The notes below the pieces were generated by a model that saw only the letters and a list, made by a program, of their open reading frames with translations, did no database searches and was not told the DNA's origin. This document shows positions 1-8,803 of a stretch of 64,000 nt of DNA, piece by piece. Numbering within the stretch: position 1 is the stretch's first letter; the number at the start of each line of letters is the position of its first letter. Source of the stretch: UBA1952 sp965246905 (lineage in GTDB: Bacteria > Bacteroidota > Bacteroidia > Chitinophagales > Chitinophagaceae); assembly GCA_965246905.1 (NCBI GenBank), contig CBDFFZ010000002.1, forward strand, positions 124,001 through 188,000, in the 5' to 3' direction. A program made the position numbers and the translations under genes.

Positions 1-173
1 TTCGCTGTTACGCAATGCGTCAACGAATCGGTAATGATGGCTTTGTAGACAGGCCTCGTGAATACATCTATCCAGTCAACTACAGTGAAGGTGAGAAAAT
101 AGATAGCATGTTGATCTGTAATGAAATAGCGGTCTCCGGACATAGTGGAAAGATAGGTGCCTTTTACCGGCAT
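1..173 (-). CDS. REP-associated tyrosine transposase (RAYT), 5' part only
   Basis: Minus-strand frame open from an ATG at 173 to the window edge, about 57 residues, beginning MPVKGTYLSTMSG. The visible part contains YFLTFTVVDWIDVFTR followed by a conserved-looking YKAIITDSL helix, which is the N-terminal signature of the IS200/IS605-like Y1 transposases of the RAYT group. The catalytic HxH and Tyr motifs would lie outside the window, so activity cannot be judged. RAYTs act on REP sequences in their genome, and REP-like palindromes lie directly upstream (202-228, 335-361) and elsewhere in the window. Start chosen as the ATG preceding the conserved block; an in-frame ATG at 143 is the alternative. 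Confidence 0.7.
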   Translation of the reverse strand, partial: MPVKGTYLSTMSGDRYFITDQHAIYFLTFTVVDWIDVFTRPVYKAIITDSLTHCVTA

Positions 174-201
174 TGCAAAAGTATCGACGCGTGCATTCTT
201 T

Positions 202-228
202 CCTCGTCCGCGTTTGCAATGCGGATGC
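202..228 (+). repeat. REP-like palindrome, copy A
   Basis: A 27-base element whose core CCGCGTTTGCAATGCGG is a near-perfect palindrome. It is the reverse complement of 335-361 with one mismatch (26/27), so the two copies form an inverted pair upstream of the RAYT gene, the arrangement typical of BIME/REPIN elements mobilised by RAYTs. Confidence 0.65.
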
Positions 229-306
229 TCCCGGTGTTAGGTCCGTGACGCAAGGACTGTTAGTACCTTTGGGTTCTATATAGCCTGACTCTGTATTATA
301 TCCTTA

Positions 307-361
307 TACCGGCTTTGCAAAAGCCTTGCCGGTGGCATCCGCGTTGCAAACGCGGACGAGG
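307..361 (+). repeat. Composite hairpin plus REP-like palindrome, copy B
   Basis: Contains ACCGGC...GCCGGT around an inner GGCTTTGCAAAAGCC palindrome (about 307-333), then the palindrome CCGCGTTGCAAACGCGG (335-361). The inner element recurs at 17791-17807 and a degenerate form lies at 166-180 over the RAYT start. No coding potential; read as a compound REP unit. Confidence 0.6.
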
Positions 362-391
362 TTGCTGTGTGAGCTTGCGCTGTTGGAAGAC

Positions 392-433
392 AAAAAAAGC
401 GGCGCTATTTTGTATCAAACAGCACCGCTTTTG
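392..433 (-). terminator. Rho-independent terminator of alaS
   Basis: On the minus strand AAAAGCGGTGCT pairs with AGCGCCGCTTTT and is followed by a run of T. It lies about 20 bases beyond the alaS stop. Confidence 0.75.
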
Positions 434-453
434 CTTATTGGAATGCCTGGTTT

Positions 454-3285
454 TTACAGCAATCCCCGTATCCCGTCGATCACTGTTTGCAGTGTGCCAG
501 TTTCCTGTCCGCCGGCTGTAGCCAGGAGTTTTTGCCCGCCGCCGCCGCCTTTGATGTAGGGAGCCACGTGGTCTTTAATAAGCTTGCCGGCATCCAGGTT
601 TTTAGCGGCTGCCGCGCCTTCTGAGAGCGCGATGGCTACTGCCGCTTTGCCGCCTGCATTTGCGCAGAGCACTACAACCGCATTATGGCCAAGCGCATTC
701 TTTGTATCGAGCGCCAGTTTTCTCAGGGCTTCCAGAGAATCTACAGTTACAATCTCGCCTAAAAATACCCCATCCCGGCCTTCCCCTAAGGGGAAGGGGA
801 TGTTTCGTACGATCAGCTCTTCTGCCATTGCAGCGAGCATTTTATCTTCCATGCCTTCGAGCTTTTTGCGGAGTGTGGTTTGCTCTGCGAGCAATGTTTC
901 TATGCTCTTGCCGAGACTTTTAGGATTTTTCAGGTGTGCTTTCGCTTCGCTTAATTCCTGCAGGAGTGTATGCACGAAATCTTCCGCAGCCTTGCCACTC
1001 ACTGCTTCTATACGGCGAACGCCTGCCGCCACGGCGCCTTCGCTTTTTATTTTGAAGAGGCCGAGCTCGCCCGTGCTGCCTACATGGGTGCCTCCGCACA
1101 GCTCGATGCTGTATGCAGGATCCATGACCACCACGCGTACCACATCGCCATACTTCTCGCCGAAGAGGGCCATTGCGCCCATTGCTACAGCCTCGTCCTT
1201 CGTCATGCGTTTAATGACTACAGGCACATTTTCGCGGATCTTTTCATTAACGATGGCTTCCACTTTTTCAACCTCCTCATCCGTCATTTTAGCGAAGTGC
1301 GAGAAGTCGAAACGAAGCTGATCGCCGTTCACGAGCGAGCCTTTCTGCGCTACGTGCGTGCCCAGCACACTGCGCAATGCAGCGTGTAAAAGGTGCGTGG
1401 CCGAATGGTGCACTTCTGTGGATTTACGGCGTTTGGTATCAATTTTGGCGAAAACTTTTCCATTCAGATCAAGAGGAATTATTCCTGCTGAATGAATGAT
1501 TAAATCATTTTCCTTTTTAGTATCTAAGATTGAAATAGAACCAATACCCTCAAATACAAGTTCGCCTTTATCGCCAACTTGACCACCGCTTTCTGCATAG
1601 AAAGGGGTTTCTTCAAGGACGATTTGAAAGCCTTCTTTACCCTTTGCGGTTATTTTTCGGTATCGCAAGACATTTGTTTCAACTTCTGAAGAATCGTAAC
1701 CGACAAATTTAGAATTGCCTTCTTTAAGAATGACCCAATCTTCGGTGTCAAGCGCAGTTGCAGCGCGGCTACGAGCTTTTTGTTCAGTGAGCCCCTTATT
1801 AAATCCTTCCTCATCAACAGTCCAGCCCCGCTCAGTCAATATTAATCTAGTCAAATCTATAGGGAATCCAAAAGTATCATAAAGCTCAAATGCACTTTTT
1901 CCAGACAATTGATTCTGCCCAACAAATGTTTCACCGCCTTTTGTGCTTTTAAATTCTTCAATGCTTAAACTCATTAACTGGTCAAGGGCCTCTTCACCAT
2001 TCAAATATTCTTCTAAACGCTTCAATCCCTTATCCAGCGTTCTTAAAAAGGCATCTTCCTCTTCCTTCACCACCTTGCTCACAAAATCCGATTGCGCTTC
2101 CAGTTCAGGGAATACATCCTTAAACTGCTCCGCAACAACCGGGATCAGTAAGTGAAGCAACGGCTGCTTATAATTCAGGTAAGAGAAATAATAACGAACC
2201 GCCCTGCGTAGAATGCGACGTATCACATAGCCGGCACCGGTATTGGAAGGCAGTTGTCCATCGGCAATGCAAAAGGCAATAGCCCGTATATGATCGGCAA
2301 TTACGCGGAAGGCAATGGCTTCTTTGCTGTCACTGTAATCATATTGTCTGCGGGTTATGTTTTCTACCTCCGCAATCGTACCCGTAAATACATCCGTATC
2401 GTAATTGCTCTGTCTGCCCTGCAATACCCGCACCAGCCGCTCAAAGCCCATTCCCGTGTCTACATGTTGAGCCGATAAGGGCACCAGCATTGTCAGTTCT
2501 ATATGCTTGCTGTATCGTCCCTTTTTAAACTGTTCCTGATCATTTTTATTTGAACTCATGCTAAGCTCAATATGAGCATCTTCCCACTCCCGTAAAATAC
2601 TTGCACCGCCCTTTTGAGGATTCCAAATACGATTGAACTGCATGAACACATTGTTCCATATCTCAATGACCTGCGGATGGTCTGCATTTACAAACGATCC
2701 GCCCTTGCCATCGGCACGCTCGGTTTCGGTGCGGGTATCAACATGTATCTCCGTGCAGGGGCCGCAGGGGCCGGTATCGCCCATCTCCCAGAAATTATCT
2801 TTCTTATTGCCAAAGAGAATACGGCTTTCATCTACATGCGCTTTCCAGAATTCAAGCGCTTCGGTATCGGGCGCAAGGCCTTCTTTTTCATCGCCTTCAA
2901 ATACCGTTACGTAAAGCTGGTCTTTGGGTATCTTATAGACTTCGGTAAGCAGCTCCCAGCTCCAATCGATGGCCTCTTTTTTAAAATAATCGCCAAAGCT
3001 CCAGTTGCCCAGCATCTCGAACATGGTATGGTGGTAGGTATCCACGCCTACTTCTTCGAGGTCATTGTGCTTGCCGCTTACGCGCAGGCATTTCTGGGTA
3101 TCGGCTACGCGCGGCGCAATGGGAGCGCGGTTGCCGAGGAAGGCATCCTTAAACTGGTTCATCCCCGCATTGGTGAAGAGCAGAGTAGGGTCATTTTTTA
3201 TAACGATGGGTGCGGAAGGCACAATGGTATGGCCTTTGCTTTTAAAGAAGTCGAGAAACTGGCTGCGTATTTCGGAAGCGGTCAT
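454..3285 (-). CDS. alaS: Alanyl-tRNA synthetase
   Basis: Charges tRNA-Ala and edits mischarged Ser/Gly in the cytoplasm. Class II catalytic domain at the N-terminus (TNAGMNQFK, HHTMFEMLGNWSFG), then the tRNA-binding domain, the editing domain with the zinc motif HHSATHLLH near residue 625 and CGGTH near residue 730, and a Gly-rich C-Ala end (KGGGGGQ). The start gives the canonical MTASEIRSQFLDFF. At 943 residues it is longer than the usual 870-880; part of the excess is a hydrophilic insert before HVDTGMGFE (around 2490-2590). The stretches at about 1440-2030 and 2490-2590 are clearly more AT-rich than the rest of the gene, suggesting mosaic origin. Essential; followed by its own terminator. 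Confidence 0.97.
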   Translation of the reverse strand: MTASEIRSQFLDFFKSKGHTIVPSAPIVIKNDPTLLFTNAGMNQFKDAFLGNRAPIAPRVADTQKCLRVSGKHNDLEEVGVDTYHHTMFEMLGNWSFGDYFKKEAIDWSWELLTEVYKIPKDQLYVTVFEGDEKEGLAPDTEALEFWKAHVDESRILFGNKKDNFWEMGDTGPCGPCTEIHVDTRTETERADGKGGSFVNADHPQVIEIWNNVFMQFNRIWNPQKGGASILREWEDAHIELSMSSNKNDQEQFKKGRYSKHIELTMLVPLSAQHVDTGMGFERLVRVLQGRQSNYDTDVFTGTIAEVENITRRQYDYSDSKEAIAFRVIADHIRAIAFCIADGQLPSNTGAGYVIRRILRRAVRYYFSYLNYKQPLLHLLIPVVAEQFKDVFPELEAQSDFVSKVVKEEEDAFLRTLDKGLKRLEEYLNGEEALDQLMSLSIEEFKSTKGGETFVGQNQLSGKSAFELYDTFGFPIDLTRLILTERGWTVDEEGFNKGLTEQKARSRAATALDTEDWVILKEGNSKFVGYDSSEVETNVLRYRKITAKGKEGFQIVLEETPFYAESGGQVGDKGELVFEGIGSISILDTKKENDLIIHSAGIIPLDLNGKVFAKIDTKRRKSTEVHHSATHLLHAALRSVLGTHVAQKGSLVNGDQLRFDFSHFAKMTDEEVEKVEAIVNEKIRENVPVVIKRMTKDEAVAMGAMALFGEKYGDVVRVVVMDPAYSIELCGGTHVGSTGELGLFKIKSEGAVAAGVRRIEAVSGKAAEDFVHTLLQELSEAKAHLKNPKSLGKSIETLLAEQTTLRKKLEGMEDKMLAAMAEELIVRNIPFPLGEGRDGVFLGEIVTVDSLEALRKLALDTKNALGHNAVVVLCANAGGKAAVAIALSEGAAAAKNLDAGKLIKDHVAPYIKGGGGGQKLLATAGGQETGTLQTVIDGIRGLL

Positions 3286-3478
3286 TGTTAGCTAAGACAA
3301 AAGAGTTAAGACGAAAGAGGATCTATTGTCCTCTTGTTATATGTCCATAAAAAAGTTCGCAAAAATAGGCATTATGATTGAGGATGATTTAAGGTAGTGA
3401 AAAGCGGCATATCCATTTTGCAGGAAGTATTTTTTTACCTTATCTTACCAGTCAAATTACTAATTGCCATCTTATTAT

Positions 3479-4615
3479 ATGGAACGATACGGAAAGCCAA
3501 CGTGCCGGGTGATCGCCTTGTTTTGTTTAAGCCTTCTTTTCAGCCTGCATTCCGGTGCCCAGACCCAGATACCTTTTGTCAACTCCGGTGAGGTGCTGCA
3601 GGAAGGAATAGCGCAATATGATAAGGGCGAGTATAAAGCGGCCCTGAAACTGTACCAGCAGGTGCCTGAAGGGGATACCAATTACCGGCTTGCCCTGAGC
3701 GAGCAAGTGCTTGCCTACCTTGCGGACAGCGATTATGCCCGGGTGATTGAAATGGCGACAGAAGCCCTGCAGGAGCCCGGCGATGGCTATCGCCGCCAGT
3801 TTACGCTGCTGCTGGGTCATGCCTATGATTATACAGGCCATCCAGACAGTGCGTTTGCCTGCTATGACCGCATCCTTCGGATCGATCCCTACGATTATCA
3901 GCCCTGGTATGAGAAGGGCGCCGTGTATGCACGCGCCAAAAACTATGATGCAGCCATGGCCTGCTTCCGCCATTCGCTGGTGCTTAATCCCTATCATTTC
4001 CGCTCTCACTATATGACGGGGCTGATCCTGGCCCTGCAGGGGCGGCTATCGGAAGCTTATCTTGCGCTGAGTACTTCCCTGTTTATATCCAATGATGTAA
4101 CGTTGGCCAAGGAGGTGATCCGTCAGCTGGCTGCTATTGCCGAGGAAAATGACGATATGGCTAAAACGTATCGCAACCGAAATAAGGAGCTTGTGCCTCC
4201 CGCCTGGGAGGAGATCGATGAGATCATCAGCGCCAAGCTGCCGCTGAGCAAGGATTATAGATTTAAGTCGGACCTGAATGGGGAAGAGATCATCAACGAC
4301 CTGCATGCCATTATGGAGAAGGTTCGCTATGACCCAAAGGATACCTCGGTTACCATGCAGTATTATGTGCCGCTTTATAATAAGATCATGGATGACGATC
4401 AGTTTGAGCCGATGGTGCTGTTCATGTTCTCGGGCTATGATATCAAAAAGGTGGAAGCGCTCGCTAAGCACAATAAATCCGACATGAAGGAAGTGCGTAC
4501 AACTGTGCTCGCTTACTTAGATCATATTGCTGCAACCGGTATCATTGATTACAGGGCGCGGAAGGATGCCAAAGAGCAATATGCTTTTATACCGGATGGC
4601 TCCTATTTCATTTAA
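3479..4615 (+). CDS. Secreted TPR-repeat protein (N-terminal half of a TPR-MORN protein?)
   Basis: Begins MERYGKPTCRVIALF with a hydrophobic signal segment ending SGAQ. Residues about 40-210 form tetratricopeptide repeats (for example KGEYKAALKLYQQV and AKNYDAAMACFRHSL); the remainder is helical with no recognised domain. The ATG at 3479 is preferred over an upstream TTG because it puts the signal peptide at the N-terminus. The gene ends in TAA at 4613-4615, and the next gene continues in the same frame with no stop in between, so the two may be one gene broken by a single base change. The role is probably protein-protein interaction at the envelope. Confidence 0.8.
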   Translation: MERYGKPTCRVIALFCLSLLFSLHSGAQTQIPFVNSGEVLQEGIAQYDKGEYKAALKLYQQVPEGDTNYRLALSEQVLAYLADSDYARVIEMATEALQEPGDGYRRQFTLLLGHAYDYTGHPDSAFACYDRILRIDPYDYQPWYEKGAVYARAKNYDAAMACFRHSLVLNPYHFRSHYMTGLILALQGRLSEAYLALSTSLFISNDVTLAKEVIRQLAAIAEENDDMAKTYRNRNKELVPPAWEEIDEIISAKLPLSKDYRFKSDLNGEEIINDLHAIMEKVRYDPKDTSVTMQYYVPLYNKIMDDDQFEPMVLFMFSGYDIKKVEALAKHNKSDMKEVRTTVLAYLDHIAATGIIDYRARKDAKEQYAFIPDGSYFI

Positions 4616-4639
4616 GGTACGCTCAAAACAAAAGAGCCA

Positions 4640-6796
4640 ATGGTGTTTAACCCTGGAAAGGTTACCTTCTACAAGGCAGGAATTTTATTTGCCACCGGCG
4701 CATATGATGAGGCAGGAAAGAAAACCGGCACGTGGACTACCTGGTACGATAACGGGCGAAAGCGCTCAGCGGAAATGTATAAAGCAGGTGGATACACCGG
4801 GGTTAGCACATTTTATAATAAGAGCGGCACTCTCAACAGCGATTACACCTTCAACAGCACCGGCAAGCAGACGGAGGAGAGAGCGTATAGCATCGGTGGC
4901 ATTCTGACCACTGTTACCACTATCAAAGGAGAGGATAAGTATATAAACGGATACCACCCCAATGGGCAAAAAGAATACGCGATCATTACCCGCGACAAGA
5001 ATATCCGCGATGGGCACTATCAATATTTCTTTGATAATGGCAATGTGAGCAATGACTTTACCATCAGCGACGGTGAGCGGAACGGCATCAGCAAAGAATA
5101 TTACCGCAACGGCCGCCTTAAAGAAGAGGCTGTTTATAAATCAGGCAAGCGCGATGGTAAATACGTGAATTACCACGCAAACGGGAAAATGCATTACAAT
5201 ACCAGCTATAGAAACGATAAGCTGGACGGCCCCTACGAAGAATGGACCGATCTGGGCAAGCTGGATGAAAAGGGAGCTTACAGCCGGGGCAATAAGACGG
5301 GAACGGATTCTATGTATGCTACCGATGGCCGCGTTTATTCGACGCTTAGCTATGATGATAATGAGCTGGTGGGCTATAGCTTTAGAGATGAAGAGGGAAA
5401 GCTGATAAACGCAGCGGCAAAGCGAAAGCAGGATGAGCCTGTAACCGGCTACTATCCAAATGGCAACAAACGCTCGGAGCTTACCTACAAGAATGGTAAA
5501 ACCGACGGCATCGTAAAATATTATTACCCTACGGGAAGTCTGCGGCGTACGGTTACTTACAAAGAAGGAAAGCAGGATGGGCTGACTGTTGATTATTACC
5601 GGAGCGGCAGTGTATCCGCACGCGCCGCCTATAAGGAAGATGTGCAGGATGGTTATTGCCAGGGCTACTATACAAATGGAAGGCTGCACACCGAGGGCTG
5701 GATGAAAGGCGGCGCCAAGGCGGGTGTCTGGCACTTCTATACCCCGGCCGGCAAGCCGGACCGTGAATCCTATTATCTTAATGACCGGCTCAACGGCCCC
5801 TCGCATGACTTCCTGAGCAATGGCAAAAAGGACTATACTGATATCTACGACAACGGGATGATCGTTGGGCTGATTGAATATGATACGCTCGGCAAGGTGC
5901 GCCGGAGGCAGGATTTCCCGCAGGGCAACGGCATCTATGCCATGACCTTCCTGAATGGTGAAACCCGCTTTAGCTCACCGCTGCAGCACGGCAACTATCA
6001 TGGCGCGTTTACCAACCTGCTGCCGGGCGGCACCCTGGCGGAGAAGGGTTTTAACGCTAATGGCGAACGCGACAGCACACTGGAAGACTATGATGCTGCA
6101 GGCGCGCTGCTGGTGAAATCCGCCTACCGGAATGGCAACCGCGAGGGCCTGGTTAGCTACTATCTGCCGAACGGCGCAGTAACGCGGGAGATGCAGTATG
6201 AAGGCAATGAGCAGGAAGGCCCGGAGAAAATATGGGAAGAAGGTATGCTGCGCTATACCTATAATCACCACCATGACAACCTTGAGGGTGAGAAAACAAT
6301 TTATGGCGATGATGCCCAAAAGGTGTGTGTTCTGCATTTTGAAGAGGATGAGCTCATTGCGTATTCTGCCATGGGGAGAGACGGGAAGACTAGCGCGCTG
6401 ATACCTGTGAAGAACGGCACCTGCACCATTACAGCATATTATGGCAATGGTAAAAAGGCCGTGGAAATCACTTACAAGGAGAGCATGCAGGACGGGCGGC
6501 AGACCCTTTGGTACAGCAATGGCCAGCTTGCAAGTGAGCACAGCAACCTGAAGAATTACCTCGAAGGGCCGTCGCGCAGGTGGTATGCAGATGGCCGACC
6601 GGCTTATGAGGCTACCTATCATGAAGATGAGCTTACCGGGAAGGAAATCGTTTACAACAAAGATGGTAAGGCAATAACTACCATATCATACCTCGATGGT
6701 GGTGTGCGCCACGGGCCGGCTGTATATGATTATCCCGGAGCGCCTAAGCCTGTAACCCTCCAGTATTACTATGGCTACCCGCTTAGCCGCAACTAA
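4640..6796 (+). CDS. MORN-repeat-variant protein (YwqK-like repeats)
   Basis: 718 residues made almost entirely of about 20-24-residue repeats of the type YYPNGNKRSELTYKNGKTDG, the MORN-variant repeat found in YwqK-family proteins, predicted to form a long beta-meander. There is no signal peptide of its own and no convincing ribosome-binding site before the ATG. The frame is continuous with the upstream TPR gene across the TAA at 4613, which would supply the missing signal peptide. A molecular function cannot be assigned; long MORN proteins in Bacteroidota are generally uncharacterised envelope proteins. Confidence 0.8.
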   Translation: MVFNPGKVTFYKAGILFATGAYDEAGKKTGTWTTWYDNGRKRSAEMYKAGGYTGVSTFYNKSGTLNSDYTFNSTGKQTEERAYSIGGILTTVTTIKGEDKYINGYHPNGQKEYAIITRDKNIRDGHYQYFFDNGNVSNDFTISDGERNGISKEYYRNGRLKEEAVYKSGKRDGKYVNYHANGKMHYNTSYRNDKLDGPYEEWTDLGKLDEKGAYSRGNKTGTDSMYATDGRVYSTLSYDDNELVGYSFRDEEGKLINAAAKRKQDEPVTGYYPNGNKRSELTYKNGKTDGIVKYYYPTGSLRRTVTYKEGKQDGLTVDYYRSGSVSARAAYKEDVQDGYCQGYYTNGRLHTEGWMKGGAKAGVWHFYTPAGKPDRESYYLNDRLNGPSHDFLSNGKKDYTDIYDNGMIVGLIEYDTLGKVRRRQDFPQGNGIYAMTFLNGETRFSSPLQHGNYHGAFTNLLPGGTLAEKGFNANGERDSTLEDYDAAGALLVKSAYRNGNREGLVSYYLPNGAVTREMQYEGNEQEGPEKIWEEGMLRYTYNHHHDNLEGEKTIYGDDAQKVCVLHFEEDELIAYSAMGRDGKTSALIPVKNGTCTITAYYGNGKKAVEITYKESMQDGRQTLWYSNGQLASEHSNLKNYLEGPSRRWYADGRPAYEATYHEDELTGKEIVYNKDGKAITTISYLDGGVRHGPAVYDYPGAPKPVTLQYYYGYPLSRN

Positions 6797-6811
6797 ACGT
6801 GAATTTTTTTG

Positions 6812-8770
6812 ATGATGAAGATGATGGACTGGAGGCGGTGCGCATTTTTAATGCTGGCACTTGCAGGCCTGCAGCCGCTTGTGTGCTCCGCACAGGATGA
6901 GGCCGTAAAGTCAGCGGTTGCCCGATACCCGGACGATCATGCTGTTGTCTGGAGCATGGATGAGCGTATCAGAATAGAAGAGGATAATGGAGTGCTGAAA
7001 GCCAGAAGCAATAAGGTAGAAGAAATCCTTCTACTGGATGAGCAGGCGGTACCCTTACTGAATACCGGCAGCATCTACCATTCCTTTTTTCATAAGCTTG
7101 AGGGTTGGACCGCCGCTACGCTTGTACCGCAGGGCGACCGTTACAAGGAAGTGAAGGCTACGCAGTCAAAAACAAATTCATCCGCCGATGAAAGTGTTTT
7201 TTATGATGATGCCCAGGAAACGCAGGTAACCTTTGGGAACCTTTCAAAATTCAGCCGTACGCACCTAGAATACACGATCCTGCATACCGATATGCACTTC
7301 CTTCCGGGCTTTTATTTTCAGAGCCATATGCCCATACGGAAGGCAAGCTTCGAAGTAACGGTACCCAACAATGTAACGCTGGGCTACCTGCTGCAGGGGC
7401 AGAACCAGCAATGGATCAGGATGACTAAGGAGCAAGGGCGGCGCGAAACCGTCTATACCTGGAAGGTACAGGATGTGCCTAAAGCCCGACATTACAGCGA
7501 TGGCCCCGATGTGCCTTTCTATGTGCCGCATCTGCTCATTTACATAGCTGATTACACACCACGCCATGCAAAGACAGCTACCCGGGTATTCTCCAAGCCG
7601 GGCGACCTGTATAACTATTACTATCCCTTTATCCGCAATATTAATAAAGAGCGCAACGCGCCGCTGGAGCATATGGTCGATTCCATTATAAGCGGCGCTG
7701 CCTCCCCGCGCGATAAGGCGGCACGCATCTATAACTGGGTACAGCATAATATCCGTTACATTGCTTTTGAGGACGGGCTTGGCGGTTTTATCCCGCGGGA
7801 GGCTGCCAGCATCTGTGCCCGCCGTTATGGCGACTGCAAGGATATGAGTAGCCTCCTCGTTGCCATGTGTCGCTATGCCGGCCTCGATGCCTACTTTACC
7901 TGGATCGGCACGCGCAGCAAGCCTTATACCTACGGCGATGTGCCGCTCCCAATTGTAGATAACCACATGATAGGCGCCCTGAAGTTGAATGATGAATTCC
8001 TATTTATGGATGGTACAGACCCGATGATCCCGTTCGGCATTCCGCCCTACAACATCCAGGGTAAGGAAGCGCTGATCGCTATTGACTCCGGAAAATATCA
8101 GGTGGTTAAATTGCCGGAAATAGATGCCGGCCGCAATACTTTTGAAGATACAACCTATATAGCTATAGAGGGCACCCTGATAAAAGGCACTGTAGATATA
8201 CATTTTACCGGCTACCCTGCCTGGAATATTGCCATTGGCCTCCAATACCGCAGTGAGGAGGAAAAGAAGCTGGCGGTAAAGGCACAGGTAAGCCGCGGCT
8301 CAGACAATTATGTGCAGAAAAACTTCAGCTTTGCAGCCGCATCAACACCAGGCAAAGAGCTGGCCCTGCATTCAGATTTTACAATAGACGGATATGCCCG
8401 CAAGGCAGGAAAAGAATGGTATGTAAATTTGAATATGGCAAGGCATTTCGGGGATGAATTTGCAGATACCGCAGAACGCCGTGTGCCTATCGTATTCAGG
8501 TACAAAAGCACCACGCGCGAAGTGATAAACATGGATATACCTGCAGGTTATAAGGTGGATTATCTGCCGCCGTCGAGCGCGGAGGATGTGCCCGGCTTAT
8601 GGAGCTACAAAATAAGCTACCGGAAAACGGACCGGCAGGTACAGCTGGTGAAGGAATACCGGCTTTACACGCTCGCCATTGCTCCGGCACAATTCCCGGA
8701 CCATAACCGAATGGTAGATGCGCTGCGCAGGGAATACAAAGAATCGGTAGTGCTGAAAGCATTGCCATGA
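6812..8770 (+). CDS. Secreted DUF3857 / transglutaminase-like protein
   Basis: Signal peptide (MDWRRCAFLMLALAGLQPL, cleavage after CSAQ), a DUF3857 beta-sandwich (about residues 50-270), then a transglutaminase-like fold with the catalytic triad visible: Cys in YGDCKDMSS (about residue 341), His in VDNHMIG (about 384) and Asp in MDGTDP (about 399). A beta-rich C-terminal domain follows. Family members are exported proteins of unknown substrate. ATGs cluster at 6812, 6815, 6821 and 6824; the first is given. It starts 13 bases after the MORN gene and is followed within 35 bases by a paralogous gene, so the group 3479-10792 looks like an operon. Confidence 0.85.
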   Translation: MMKMMDWRRCAFLMLALAGLQPLVCSAQDEAVKSAVARYPDDHAVVWSMDERIRIEEDNGVLKARSNKVEEILLLDEQAVPLLNTGSIYHSFFHKLEGWTAATLVPQGDRYKEVKATQSKTNSSADESVFYDDAQETQVTFGNLSKFSRTHLEYTILHTDMHFLPGFYFQSHMPIRKASFEVTVPNNVTLGYLLQGQNQQWIRMTKEQGRRETVYTWKVQDVPKARHYSDGPDVPFYVPHLLIYIADYTPRHAKTATRVFSKPGDLYNYYYPFIRNINKERNAPLEHMVDSIISGAASPRDKAARIYNWVQHNIRYIAFEDGLGGFIPREAASICARRYGDCKDMSSLLVAMCRYAGLDAYFTWIGTRSKPYTYGDVPLPIVDNHMIGALKLNDEFLFMDGTDPMIPFGIPPYNIQGKEALIAIDSGKYQVVKLPEIDAGRNTFEDTTYIAIEGTLIKGTVDIHFTGYPAWNIAIGLQYRSEEEKKLAVKAQVSRGSDNYVQKNFSFAAASTPGKELALHSDFTIDGYARKAGKEWYVNLNMARHFGDEFADTAERRVPIVFRYKSTTREVINMDIPAGYKVDYLPPSSAEDVPGLWSYKISYRKTDRQVQLVKEYRLYTLAIAPAQFPDHNRMVDALRREYKESVVLKALP

Positions 8771-8803
8771 GCATTATTTTCAAAAACCCAATTACTACAT
8801 TCC

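Noticed and set aside
584..1389. Plus-strand ORFs over alaS
   Set aside because: They are frames opposite a clear alanyl-tRNA synthetase.
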